64,000 nucleotides of DNA from the NCBI GenBank assembly GCA_009838765.1, contig VXQX01000087.1, positions 30,024 to 94,023 of the forward strand. Direction: 5' to 3'. Of the stretch, positions 23,413-31,506 are shown piece by piece; positions within the stretch are counted from its first letter, which is position 1; the number at the start of each line of letters is the position of its first letter. The translations under genes were made by a program, and so were the position numbers. The DNA is from Gemmatimonadales bacterium (GTDB taxonomy: Bacteria > Gemmatimonadota > Gemmatimonadetes > Palauibacterales > Palauibacteraceae). The notes beneath the pieces are model-generated. The model had not been told where the DNA came from and made no database searches. It was given only the letters and a program-made list of their open reading frames with translations.

Positions 23413-24783
23413 CTGGATCGGATACCGAGGCTGATCGCCGGCATCACCGGAACCGCGGCCGCGCTCTTCTATCGCGTGGACCGGCACGGGCCGCCACTCC
23501 CGGACGGCCCGTTGATCCTGGCGGCGAACCATCCCAACAGCCTTGTCGACGCGATGCTGATCTTCCGCTGCAGCGACCGGATCACGCGGCCGCTGGGTCG
23601 CGCGCCGCTCTTCGATCGGTTCCTTCTGGGTTCGGTGCTGCGGGCGCTGGGCGGCATACCGGTCCACCGGAGGGAGGATGATCCCGAGGCGATGGACCGC
23701 AACGAGGAGATGTTCCGGTCGGCGGTCGATGTGCTCCACGGAGGCGGCGCCATCCAGATCTATCCGGAGGGCAAGAGCCACTCCGAGGCGCGCCTGGCGG
23801 AGTTCCGCACGGGTACCGCCCGGATCGCGCTGCAGGCGGAGGAGGGTGCTGACTGGGGGCTCGGACTGTCGATCGTTCCCGTGGGGATCACCTATGCCGC
23901 CAAGGAGTTGGCCAGAACCGAGGTCGCCGTGCGCTTCGGCAAGGCGTTCAGGTGCGCGGACCTGAGGGAGGCCTTCCGGGAGGATCCCGTCGCCGCAGGG
24001 CGCCGGCTCACCGAGCGGATCGAGCAGGGGGTTCGCCGCGAGACGCTGAACTTCGGACGCCCCCGCGACCGGATTCTCGTGGAGGTGGCGGAGCAACTCT
24101 ACGTGCGCGAGTTGCGGTGGGTTCCGTGGCGGGCCCGGGAACGGCTGGGTACGCGGTTCCCCCGTCTGCAGCGCTTCGCGCGGGGACTGGAATGGATCCG
24201 CGGGGCGCACCCGGAGGAACACCGCCGGCTGGTGGAAAAAGTGGCGCGGTATGCCCGGCTGAGCGACGAACTCCGTGCCGGGGAAGGGGACGTGCCTCCC
24301 CGCTACAGCTTCCTTCCGGTCGCCAAGTATGTCCTGGTGCGCGGGACGCTCCTGGCGCTGGGGCTCCCTTTCGCGGTGGCCGGATCCCTGCTTTGGGCTC
24401 CCATCGTCCGGCTGCCCGGCTTCGTCGTCGGGCTCGTGAAACCCGAACTCGAAGTCACGGCGACGATCAAGCTGGGTACGCTCCTTGCGGGCACGTTTGC
24501 GGCCTGGATCCTGGGGCCCGCGCTGGGCTTTCTCGTGGGGGGGTGGACGATCGCCGCGGTGGCGGCCGTGCTGCCCCCCGCGTGCGGCTTCGTGGCCATG
24601 CTGTGGATGGAACTCGCCCGCGAGGTCCGCGAGGACACCGCCGTCTTCCTGCGTCTGCAGGGCCGCCCCGATCACCGCGAAAAGTTCGCCGAACTGCGCG
24701 CGGAGCTCACCGACACGTTCCGGCAGCTGGAAAAGCGCTGGACGGACGAACGTCAGGCCACCGAGCGGACGCATGGAGAGTGA
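23413..24783 (+). CDS. PlsC-like 1-acylglycerol-3-phosphate acyltransferase, probable CTG start
   Basis: The nearest standard start is GTG 23476, which would remove the N-terminal helix. A CTG at 23413 sits seven bases after a perfect GGAGG and adds 21 family-like residues (DRIPRLIAGITGTAAALFYR); it is chosen, giving 456 residues. The catalytic NHPNSLVDAML (NHxxxxD, block I), GGIPVHR (block II), YPEGKSH (block III) and VPVGITY (block IV) are all visible. The last 160 residues add two or three membrane helices, as in the longer bacterial acyltransferases. Role: transfer of an acyl chain to a glycerolipid or related acceptor at the inner membrane. Confidence 0.85.
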   Translation: MDRIPRLIAGITGTAAALFYRVDRHGPPLPDGPLILAANHPNSLVDAMLIFRCSDRITRPLGRAPLFDRFLLGSVLRALGGIPVHRREDDPEAMDRNEEMFRSAVDVLHGGGAIQIYPEGKSHSEARLAEFRTGTARIALQAEEGADWGLGLSIVPVGITYAAKELARTEVAVRFGKAFRCADLREAFREDPVAAGRRLTERIEQGVRRETLNFGRPRDRILVEVAEQLYVRELRWVPWRARERLGTRFPRLQRFARGLEWIRGAHPEEHRRLVEKVARYARLSDELRAGEGDVPPRYSFLPVAKYVLVRGTLLALGLPFAVAGSLLWAPIVRLPGFVVGLVKPELEVTATIKLGTLLAGTFAAWILGPALGFLVGGWTIAAVAAVLPPACGFVAMLWMELAREVREDTAVFLRLQGRPDHREKFAELRAELTDTFRQLEKRWTDERQATERTHGE

Positions 24784-24836
24784 CCGCAGGTGTCGTTGGC
24801 GTTGCGAACAGCCTCGGCCATGCTGGCGCTCACTAA

Positions 24837-24968
24837 AGCCGTAACGCGACTCTGACTCTTTCGAGCGGTGCGAAGGCGAAAGTTGCGTTCGTGTCGGCGG
24901 AGGCCTGCCGACCCCGCGTCCTGCTCCTCGACGAGCCGACAGCCGGCCGGCGTTCAGACCTGACGTGA
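24837..24968 (+). pseudogene. ABC transporter ATPase fragment (signature + Walker B)
   Basis: A 43-codon frame ending in TGA reads LSSGAKAKVAF (ABC signature LSxGxKxK) followed 10 residues later by RPRVLLLDEPTAG (Walker B and D-loop). The usual LARALA linker is garbled as VSAEACR. The frame is closed by a TAA at 24834 and the rest of the ATPase is absent. This is a relic of a deleted gene. It overlaps the end of a small gene on the other strand by 15 bases. Confidence 0.75.
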
Positions 24969-25211
24969 CGCGGAAGAGTCGGCAGGTACCGTTGCGCGGC
25001 GGCGGAGCGAATCGAAGATCGCCCACCAGATAGCCAGGCCGAACGCTCCGTAGCTCAGGTCGCCAGCCAACTCGAGTAGGGCCTGGACGTTTCCGAGGCT
25101 GCGGACGGCTTCGATATCCGCCAACACCCAGCCGAGCGCGTTGACAGAGGCCGCGACTCCGGCTGTCCAGACGACAATCCGCACCCTTCGGTACCACTGA
25201 ATCATGTCCAT
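24954..25211 (-). CDS. Small two-helix membrane protein, hypothetical
   Basis: 85 residues from the ATG at 25211 (or 83 from the ATG two codons later). Two hydrophobic segments: IVVWTAGVAASVNALGWVLA and YGAFGLAIWWAIF, with basic residues at the ends (YRRVR, DSLRRR) fitting inner-membrane topology. No family recognised. Longer upstream extension of the frame looks non-coding. It lies next to a Phd/VapC pair and a dead ABC gene, in a rearranged stretch. Confidence 0.5.
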   Translation of the reverse strand: MDMIQWYRRVRIVVWTAGVAASVNALGWVLADIEAVRSLGNVQALLELAGDLSYGAFGLAIWWAIFDSLRRRATVPADSSASRQV

Positions 25212-25323
25212 GCCGAACGATGGGGGCACGCGGATCGGCCCCGCAAGTTCGGTCGTGACGGCCCGGTCGAGGCTGTTCCGGGCGATGTCCGGTGGGACGT
25301 TTCTCGCGGCGTCCCGCGACGGG

Positions 25324-25713
25324 TCATGGCAGGTCCAGAATCGGGATACCCATGGCTTCGGCTGCACGCGCCATGCGGTGATCGTAGCTGGCAAGCTCAA
25401 CGTCGTGGCCACGCCCCCGCAGGAACTCAAGCGACGCCAGGTGAAGCCCGTCCAGCGTCCGGACGGGAACCGGGAACGCGTCAAGCGCCCGGGCCAGTAC
25501 GGGTGGCGCCAGCTCGACCAGGGAGATTCGAGCGATGAGCGAGTGTGCGCCCTCCGACCTCGATGACGCCAACTCGCGGGCGTGCAGACGTGTCCAGATC
25601 TCGTACTCCAGAAGACGACTGGAAACGAGCGTGTCGGTCCAGAGCGAAGCTGGCGGACGGCGGTCTTCCACGAGCAGGTGGGCCAAGGCGACAGACGTGT
25701 CGACGTAGATCAC
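25324..25713 (-). CDS. PIN-domain ribonuclease toxin (VapC family)
   Basis: 129 residues. The four acidic PIN positions are visible: D in MIYVDTSVAL, E in LLEYEIWTRL, D in RTLDGLHLASLE and D in LASYDHRMARAA. VapC toxins are Mg2+-dependent RNases that cut tRNA or rRNA when free of antitoxin. The start overlaps the antitoxin stop (ATGA), the normal antitoxin-first order, so they are translated together. Confidence 0.9.
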   Translation of the reverse strand: MIYVDTSVALAHLLVEDRRPPASLWTDTLVSSRLLEYEIWTRLHARELASSRSEGAHSLIARISLVELAPPVLARALDAFPVPVRTLDGLHLASLEFLRGRGHDVELASYDHRMARAAEAMGIPILDLP

Positions 25714-26003
25714 CGATCGCTTCGGTCGCCTTCCAGTTCACTAAGCAACTCGGATAGCGTGGCTACCGGCGGCCCGCCTCGCGGAGGCTCGGAACCGGGC
25801 GCGAGAGCGGGTGTCAGCCAACCCTTCCGCACCGCATCGGCGAGCATGGCGTCGGCCAGGATCGGACTCCTCGCTTCCCGCGGAGGACCGATCTCGGCCA
25901 CGACCCGGTCGCGGTCGGTCACGAGTACGGTCTCGCCTGCTGCGGCAAGACGCACATACTCGCTGAGCTTACTGTTCAACGTCTTGATGCCAACGGATCT
26001 CAT
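25710..26003 (-). CDS. Phd/YefM-family antitoxin
   Basis: 97 residues. The N-terminal half, VGIKTLNSKLSEYVRLAAAGETVLVTDRDRVVAEI, is the DNA-binding Phd/YefM fold. The C-terminal half is proline- and glycine-rich and probably wraps the PIN toxin. A nested palindrome sits just upstream of the ATG, which supports autoregulation. Confidence 0.9.
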   Translation of the reverse strand: MRSVGIKTLNSKLSEYVRLAAAGETVLVTDRDRVVAEIGPPREARSPILADAMLADAVRKGWLTPALAPGSEPPRGGPPVATLSELLSELEGDRSDR

Positions 26004-26012
26004 GGCTTCATA

Positions 26013-26028
26013 GGTAGCTACCGGTAGC
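26013..26028. promoter_or_regulatory. Operator candidate for the Phd/VapC operon
   Basis: GGTAGCTACCGGTAGC: alternating GGTAGC/GCTACC half-sites form two overlapping perfect palindromes (26013-26022 and 26017-26028), 10 bases upstream of the antitoxin ATG. This is the expected place and form for a Phd-type autorepressor site. Confidence 0.6.
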
Positions 26029-26036
26029 CACTTTGG

Positions 26037-26543
26037 TCAAGCCACGCGCTCAGCTTCCAGGCGGATCGCCCGCCAGGTCGCGCCGACGGCTGCGGCGCTG
26101 GCGAGGAGGTGGAGGGCGAGGCCGATCTCCTCGGCGGACTCGAGGGCGCCGGCGCGGTCAAGGAGCAGGTGCCAGTCGTGGGGGTGGTTGCTGGTGAGGG
26201 GGAGGGCGAGGCGGTTCGCATCAGCCAGGTATTCCGCCGTGTACATGAGGCTCTCGGCCGACCACAGCGCGCTCACGGCCGCGGGTACGGATTCTCCACG
26301 CCGCCACAGTTGGAACGTGATAAAGAACGGGACGGCGAGCTGGAGCGCGGGACCGGCCAGCAGGGCGGGCGTCTCTCCGAAGACGGAGAAGACGACGTGC
26401 CCCGCCTCGTGGATGAGGAGGTTGATCCCGTCCACCCAGTGGTAGTGGTAGAAGAAGACGAGCCATGCCGCGTACACGCACATGACGACGAGCCCCACGC
26501 GCCGGGGCCCGACCGTCTTCCACAGCCACGAGAGGATCTTCAC
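26037..26543 (-). CDS. Small integral membrane protein with HEAGH motif (M50-like)
   Basis: 168 residues with about four hydrophobic segments. LLIHEAGHVVFSVFGE at 42-57 places a zinc-protease HExxH (H45, E46, H49) at the membrane boundary after the first helix, as in site-2 (M50) proteases. A second metal ligand (NxxPxxD) typical of M50 is not evident, and no PDZ domain is present, so activity is uncertain. It could be an inactive relative or a distinct membrane metallohydrolase. It is on the same strand as the BNR protein upstream, after a strong hairpin. Confidence 0.55.
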   Translation of the reverse strand: MKILSWLWKTVGPRRVGLVVMCVYAAWLVFFYHYHWVDGINLLIHEAGHVVFSVFGETPALLAGPALQLAVPFFITFQLWRRGESVPAAVSALWSAESLMYTAEYLADANRLALPLTSNHPHDWHLLLDRAGALESAEEIGLALHLLASAAAVGATWRAIRLEAERVA

Positions 26544-26572
26544 GCGGACGCGCTCCGGCCTCGGCTAACGGC

Positions 26573-26607
26573 GCGGAGCCCGGCGCCGGCGCGCACCCGG
26601 GCTCCGC
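26573..26607 (-). terminator. Strong hairpin downstream of the BNR propeller gene
   Basis: GCGGAGCCCGG (26573-26583) and CCGGGCTCCGC (26597-26607) form a perfect 11-pair stem with a 13-base loop. No T tract; probably terminates or protects the long minus-strand transcript. Confidence 0.5.
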
Positions 26608-26623
26608 AGGCGGGTCGCCACAC

Positions 26624-29600
26624 CTACCCGTTCGGCGGCCAGTCGGGGAGCGCGCGGCCCGTCGTCCACGGCACGCCAGCCGCCTCCAGCCGCGCCTCCA
26701 GCGCCGGCAGGTCCGTTTCGATGAGCTGGCTCATGTCCGGATACAGCACGGTGAAGGCGTCGTTCGCGATCCGGTACTGCTCGCGGTGCGTCTGCGTGGG
26801 GCCGTGCAGGCCGTTCCAGTGGCCGCGCACGACCTGGTTCACGCGCGCCACGATCCCCGGCATCTCCGGCTCGGCGCGGGAGGCCCGCGTGCGGGAGCCG
26901 TTCAGCGTCTCCTGCAGGTCGAGAAGCCGCAGCTCCAGCGCGCGGGCCTCCTGCCGGAGGGACGCATCGGCCGAGGGCCAGCGGTCCAGGGCCTGCTTCA
27001 TGGCGGAGATGCGGGCCATCGCGGCTCCCGCCACACGCTGCGTCCCGGAGACGGCGCGGAGCAGCTCCCCGGTCTGTCGCTGAAAGGCGAGCACCGCCGC
27101 CCGGTCCTGGGGCGGGATCGCCGAGCCCCCCATGGGCGCGATCTCGAACGGCACCGGCCCGGCCAGCTCGGTCACCTCGCCGTCCACGCGCCGCGAGAGC
27201 GACACCGTGTAGCTCCCCGGCAGCGCCATGGGCCCGTTGCCGCCCCCGCCGCCGAACCCACCGAAGCCGCCCCCGCCGCCGCCCGTCACCGGGTTGTAGC
27301 CCGGGTACCGGTAGTTCCATGTCGCCCGGCGCATCCCCTGCGACGTCGAGCCGTTCACCGTGTTCACCACGTTCCCGTCCGAATCCCGGATCGTGAGAAA
27401 CACCCTCGGCGCCTCCTCCCGGTCTTCCGCCTCCAGCTCCTCCCAGGTCGGGTACGGCGTGTCCTCCCCTTGCCGCTGCGCCCGCCGCTCCTCCGCCTGT
27501 CGGGCCGCCTCCCGCGTCCTGAGAGTCTCGCCCACGTAGTACGTGAACGTGACCCCGAAGTCCGGGTTGTCCGCCGTGTAGAAGTCCGCCCCGTTCGTCC
27601 CGCCCGGGCTCCAGCGCAGGAACATCTCCCCGTCCTTCACCTCGAAGATGTGCCCGTCCGAGGCGAGGATCTCGTCCGACCGCGCGGCGAGTTCCCGCAG
27701 CGGCGTGTAGTCGTCCACCACGTAGAATGAGCGCCCGAAGGTGGCCGCGACGAGGTCATCCTCCCGCTTCTGGATCTCCAGTTCGCGCACGGGGATCGTC
27801 GGCAGCCCCGTCCCCAGTTCCATCCACGACTCCCCCCCGTTCACCGACGTGAAGGCCGAGAACTCCGTCCCCAGGAAGAGCAGGTTCGGCTCCACGTGGT
27901 CCTGCACGATCGAGAAGGCGGGTCCGTTCTCCGGCAGGTCCCCCGAGATCGAGGTCCACGTCACCCCGCGGTCCGTCGACTTCAGCACATAGGGCAGGAA
28001 GTCGCCCCGCTTGAAGTTGTTGATGACGGCGAACACGGTGTTGGGATCGTGCAGCGACGCCTCCACGTCGTGCACGAAGCTCGTGTCCGGCACCCCCGGG
28101 AAGCTCTCCACCGCGCGCCAGTTCTCGCCCCCGTCCTCCGTCACCTGCACGAGCCCGTCGTCCGTGCCCGCGTAGATGAGCCCCTCCACGAACGGAGACT
28201 CGGAGACCGCCACGATGTGCCCGAACACCGATGTCGAGCGGTTCTTGCCCACCGCATCCACGCTCCACACCCGCCCCATCACCTCGAGCTGGTTGCGGTC
28301 GAGGTTGCGCGTGAGGTCGCCCGAGATCGGCCGCCAGGTCGAGGCCTGGTCGTCGGACTGGAAGAGGATCTGCGCCCCGTAGTAGAGACGGTGGTTGTCG
28401 TGCGGCGACATGTGGAGCGCCGCGTCCCAGTACCAGCGCAGCGGCGGCCCGTCCGCATCCTCCTGCGGCTGGATGTCGAGCCGTTCCTTCGACACGCGGT
28501 CGAAGCGCGACAGCACGCCGTTCTGGAGCTGGGAGTAGATGATGTCCGGGTTCTCGGGATCGATGACCGGGTCGAACCCGTCGCCCCCCAGCGTCACGTA
28601 CCAGTCCGAGTTCCGGATCCCCGCGTTGTCGGCCGTCTGCGAGGGGCCGCCGAGCGTGTTGTTGTCCTGCGTCCCCCCGTACACGTAGTAGAACGGCTCG
28701 TCGTTCGAGGTCGCGACCTTGTAGAACTGCGTGAGCGGCAGGTTGCGGAAGAAGTGCCAGTTCTCCCCGAAGTCCCACGTCTCGTAGAGTCCCCCGTCGT
28801 TGCCGAGGATGAGGTGGTCCGGGTCGTCCGGATCGAACGTCAGCGCGTGATGGTCCACGTGGACGCCCTGCGTCGGGAACCGCTCCCACGTCTCCCCGCC
28901 GTCCTCCGACACCTGCAGGAAGGTGTCGAGCGAGTAGATGCGGTCGAAGCGGTGCGGGTCCGCATACAGTTCGTGGTAGTACATCGGCGCGCCCGACTGG
29001 TAGCGCGACGTCCGCGACCAGTTCTCCCCCATGTTCTCCGACCGGAAGGTCCCCCCGGCGTCGCCGCTCGCCTCCACGATCGCGTACAGGACGTCCGGGT
29101 TCTGCGGCGAGATCGCGAACCCGATGCGCCCCTTGTCCCCCGAGGGAAGGCCGCGGTTGATCTCGCGCCACGTATTCCCGCCGTCCGTCGACTTGTGGAT
29201 TCCGGAGCCCGGCCCGCCGTCGATCATCGTCCACTGGTGGCGCCGCCGCTGCCACGACGTGGCGTACATCACGTCCGGGTTCCTCGCGTCGAAATAGACC
29301 TCGTTCACCCCCGTGTGCTCGTCGATCTCGAGCACGCGCTCCCACGTCTCGCCCCCATCGATCGTGCGGTACAGCCCGCGCTCGCCCCCCGCGTTCCACA
29401 GCGGCCCCTGCGCGGCCACGAAGACGACATCCGAATCGTCCGGATGGATCTGGATCTTCCCGATGTGCTCGGACGTCTCGAGCCCCACGTTCCGGAACGA
29501 GCGCCCCCCGTCGATCGACTTGTAGACGCCGTCCCCGTACCCGACCGAGCGCTGCCCGTTGTTCTCCCCCGTCCCCACCCAGAGCGTGAGGTGGTCGTTG

Positions 29601-29986
29601 GGGTCGAGCGCGATGGCGCCGATGGAGTATGAGCCGTAGTCGTCGAAGATCGGCGTCCAGGTCGTTCCCGCGTTCGTCGTCTTCCACACGTTCCCGGAGG
29701 AGGCCGCGACGTACCACACGCTCCGGTCCGTGGGATCCACCGCGATGTCCGCGATTCGCCCGGACGCGATGGCGGGGCCGATGCTGCGCCACCCGATGCC
29801 GGAGATGAACCCGGAGTTCAGGTCGGGCGCGTCGTCCGCGTCATCGTCTCCATCCTGGGCGAGGAGCGGCTCGGGGCCGCGGAGGGCGCCGAGCGTCGCC
29901 ATCCCCGCGAGGAGAAGGGCGGGGCAGCGGGAGAGGACGCCCCGTCGGGCGTACGGGTTCGCGCGGAGTCTCTCGAAATCGATCAT
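26624..29986 (-). CDS. Secreted sortilin/VPS10-like BNR-repeat propeller protein
   Basis: 1120 residues from the ATG at 29986, chosen because AAGGTG lies a few bases upstream and a hydrophobic export segment (residues 19-41, ending LLAQDG) follows; a frame extension further upstream adds no recognisable sequence. More than ten BNR/Asp-box units are visible, for example STDGGNTW, SEDGGETW, TIDGGETW, TEDGGENW, STDRGVTW and SVNGGESW, as in sortilin-like ten-bladed propellers. The last 350 residues include a G/F-rich segment (GGGGGGFGGFGGGGG) and a coiled region (EARALELRLLDLQETL). Such proteins are abundant and multicopy in Gemmatimonadota-like genomes; the substrate is unknown, and glycosidase activity is not implied by the BNR repeats alone. 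Confidence 0.85.
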   Translation of the reverse strand: MIDFERLRANPYARRGVLSRCPALLLAGMATLGALRGPEPLLAQDGDDDADDAPDLNSGFISGIGWRSIGPAIASGRIADIAVDPTDRSVWYVAASSGNVWKTTNAGTTWTPIFDDYGSYSIGAIALDPNDHLTLWVGTGENNGQRSVGYGDGVYKSIDGGRSFRNVGLETSEHIGKIQIHPDDSDVVFVAAQGPLWNAGGERGLYRTIDGGETWERVLEIDEHTGVNEVYFDARNPDVMYATSWQRRRHQWTMIDGGPGSGIHKSTDGGNTWREINRGLPSGDKGRIGFAISPQNPDVLYAIVEASGDAGGTFRSENMGENWSRTSRYQSGAPMYYHELYADPHRFDRIYSLDTFLQVSEDGGETWERFPTQGVHVDHHALTFDPDDPDHLILGNDGGLYETWDFGENWHFFRNLPLTQFYKVATSNDEPFYYVYGGTQDNNTLGGPSQTADNAGIRNSDWYVTLGGDGFDPVIDPENPDIIYSQLQNGVLSRFDRVSKERLDIQPQEDADGPPLRWYWDAALHMSPHDNHRLYYGAQILFQSDDQASTWRPISGDLTRNLDRNQLEVMGRVWSVDAVGKNRSTSVFGHIVAVSESPFVEGLIYAGTDDGLVQVTEDGGENWRAVESFPGVPDTSFVHDVEASLHDPNTVFAVINNFKRGDFLPYVLKSTDRGVTWTSISGDLPENGPAFSIVQDHVEPNLLFLGTEFSAFTSVNGGESWMELGTGLPTIPVRELEIQKREDDLVAATFGRSFYVVDDYTPLRELAARSDEILASDGHIFEVKDGEMFLRWSPGGTNGADFYTADNPDFGVTFTYYVGETLRTREAARQAEERRAQRQGEDTPYPTWEELEAEDREEAPRVFLTIRDSDGNVVNTVNGSTSQGMRRATWNYRYPGYNPVTGGGGGGFGGFGGGGGNGPMALPGSYTVSLSRRVDGEVTELAGPVPFEIAPMGGSAIPPQDRAAVLAFQRQTGELLRAVSGTQRVAGAAMARISAMKQALDRWPSADASLRQEARALELRLLDLQETLNGSRTRASRAEPEMPGIVARVNQVVRGHWNGLHGPTQTHREQYRIANDAFTVLYPDMSQLIETDLPALEARLEAAGVPWTTGRALPDWPPNG

Positions 29987-30093
29987 GATCGCACCTTGTG
30001 CCGGTGGCTCGTGGCTATCGGGCAGTGTCGCCTGTGGAGTTCGTGGGTTGGGAAGGTCGGCCCGGGGACAGGCGGCGGGCAACCCGTGCCGAT

Positions 30094-30549
30094 TCAGGCG
30101 GTGTCGGTCCCTGTGCCGGGGAGGGGGACGCCGAATACACGCCCTTCGATGCGGGCGACCCGATCGGCCATCGCCACTCGCGTTTCGACCAGTTCGTCAC
30201 GAACCGCATCAACGCGGTCACCGAGACGGTTCTCCACGCGGCGGAGTTCGGCGCGGACGGCTTCGACACGGCCATCCAGGCGCTGTTCCATTTCACCGAT
30301 CTCCTTGCGGAGTCCGGCGATTTGCGTGTCGAGCCTGGCCCGCCCTCGGACGCCCTCTTCGCGCACACCTGCGATTTCGCCCTTTAGTTCCGTCTGCAGC
30401 GCGCCGATGTCGCCTTTGAGCTCCGTCCGCAGTGTGCCGATGTCGCCCTTGAGTTCCGTCCGCAGGTTGCGCAGAAAGCGGGCGGCCCCGAAGGCCACGG
30501 TGATCAGTGATGCGAGGAGGACGATGTCGGCAATCAAATCGGTTCCCAT
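30094..30549 (-). CDS. Membrane-anchored coiled-coil protein (paralog 1)
   Basis: 151 residues: one N-terminal membrane helix (LIADIVLLASLITVAFGAARF), then a long heptad-rich coiled coil. LRTELKGDIG is repeated three times at 29-58 (30-base DNA repeats), and the tail NRLGDRVDAVRDELVETR leads into RVARIEGRVFG. No enzymatic motif. The probable role is structural or a membrane tether, and oligomerisation is likely. Residues 1-8 and the last 45 match the neighbour at 30727-30987 almost exactly, so the two arose by tandem duplication; this copy gained the extra coiled-coil repeats. Confidence 0.7.
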   Translation of the reverse strand: MGTDLIADIVLLASLITVAFGAARFLRNLRTELKGDIGTLRTELKGDIGALQTELKGEIAGVREEGVRGRARLDTQIAGLRKEIGEMEQRLDGRVEAVRAELRRVENRLGDRVDAVRDELVETRVAMADRVARIEGRVFGVPLPGTGTDTA

Positions 30550-31078
30550 GGTGCTACACAGACTCCCGTGAAGGCTCGCGCACGAGTGAGGGCCACGGCC
30601 CCCGTTTGTCGATCCACGCCGAACCTCCGGTCGCCGGTCAACGTGCCATCATCCCGTGAGCGCATCAACCTGCGGACACGAGCCCTGATGGCGTGGTGTT
30701 CCGCTCGAACCAGCGGCGTTGACGGGTCAGCCGGAATCGGTCCTGGAGTCAGGCCGGTGGATGCCGAACACGTGGCCTTCGACGCGGGCGACCCGGTCGG
30801 ACGTGGCCACGCGCGTCTCCACGAGTTCGGCGCGGACGGCGTCGATGCGGTTACCCAGGCGCTCGTCCGTCCCGTGGATTTCGGCGCGCAACTCCTTCCG
30901 CTGGTTGCGCGACAGGCCGCAGAAGATGACGCAAATGCCGATCAACGTTGCCGCCAGGACGAGGTCGGCGATCAAATCCGTTCCCATGGTGTCGCTGAGA
31001 CTCCCGTGAAGGTTCGCGAGCGAGCGGGCTCCCGCCCCGATGCTCGACCCGTCCCGAACCTACGGTCCCCCGTCAACG
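30533..31078. repeat. Segmental tandem duplication carrying gene start and upstream region
   Basis: The gene starts (atcaaat..gttcccatggtg) and the next 90 or so upstream bases are similar in two places: 30533-30640 and about 30971-31078. They share gactcccgtgaagg (30561-30574 and 30999-31012) and a cgaacct..cggtc..cc..gtcaacg tail. The duplication unit is about 440 bases and includes promoter sequence, so both copies may be expressed alike. Confidence 0.7.
30727..30987 (-). CDS. Membrane-anchored coiled-coil protein (paralog 2, short form)
   Basis: 86 residues: the same MGTDLIAD start and membrane helix as paralog 1, followed directly by the shared tail GNRIDAVRAELVETRVA and DRVARVEGHVFG. 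It lacks the central repeat block of paralog 1. It has its own copy of the upstream region, including the 14-base gactcccgtgaagg element. Function unknown. Confidence 0.65.
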   Translation of the reverse strand: MGTDLIADLVLAATLIGICVIFCGLSRNQRKELRAEIHGTDERLGNRIDAVRAELVETRVATSDRVARVEGHVFGIHRPDSRTDSG

Positions 31079-31128
31079 CGTCATCAACCCAGCGTCGTGC
31101 GGCCAAACTCGCGTCCTCGTCTGGATGC

Positions 31129-31160
31129 TTGACAAATCCTCCATGGCTAAAACACTTTAG
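31129..31160 (+). promoter_or_regulatory. Promoter and operator candidate of the phosphorothioation operon
   Basis: A perfect -35 box TTGACA (31129-31134) opens an AT-rich stretch. About 12 bases further, CTAAA ACAC TTTAG (31147-31160) is a perfect inverted repeat overlapping the likely -10 region, 25 bases before the HTH gene. No perfect -10 hexamer at 17-bp spacing is seen. Autoregulation by the HTH protein is inferred. Confidence 0.45.
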
Positions 31161-31185
31161 TCATAAGCATAAAAGGGTTAAGTCG

Positions 31186-31506
31186 ATGGCTCCGGTAACG
31201 ACAGTTGCGCTGAGAGCGCTGGAACAACTTGGAGGTCCGCGAATCGTGTTGGCCGCCATACCTGGCGGCCTCAAGGCGCTGGCCGGCTCCGCCGGAGTGT
31301 CGCCGAGCCGGGTCAGCCAAGTGTTGCGGAAGGATCCGTTACCCGTTGAGTGGGCTGAACTTGCTGCGCAGTTGATCGAGTGCAGTACGGTGGAAGTGTA
31401 CCAGCAGCTTGGGCAGAAACCGCCGGTTTCGCCCTTGGGACCACTTTTTGACGTCCCCCCCGGAGACGAAGGCTCGGCGGAGGTGGACGAGGAGGCCAGC
31501 GCATGA
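31186..31506 (+). CDS. Small HTH (YdaS/Cro-like) DNA-binding protein
   Basis: 106 residues from the ATG at 31186 (GGG-rich ribosome site upstream). Residues 25-60, VLAAIPGGLKALAGSAGVSPSRVSQVLRKD, form a helix-turn-helix of the YdaS/Cro type in which VSPSRVSQVLR is the recognition helix. The tail is acidic and disordered. It leads the DUF4007 operon (ATGA overlap) and is the probable local repressor, facing the inverted repeat upstream. A toxin-antitoxin regulator is another reading. Confidence 0.65.
   Translation: MAPVTTVALRALEQLGGPRIVLAAIPGGLKALAGSAGVSPSRVSQVLRKDPLPVEWAELAAQLIECSTVEVYQQLGQKPPVSPLGPLFDVPPGDEGSAEVDEEASA

Noticed and set aside
25324..26003. Phd/VapC as part of the phosphorothioate system
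   Set aside because: Opposite strand and more than 5 kb away, with its own operator.
29987..30082. Longer start for the BNR propeller protein
   Set aside because: The extension precedes a good ribosome site and signal peptide and has no recognisable content.
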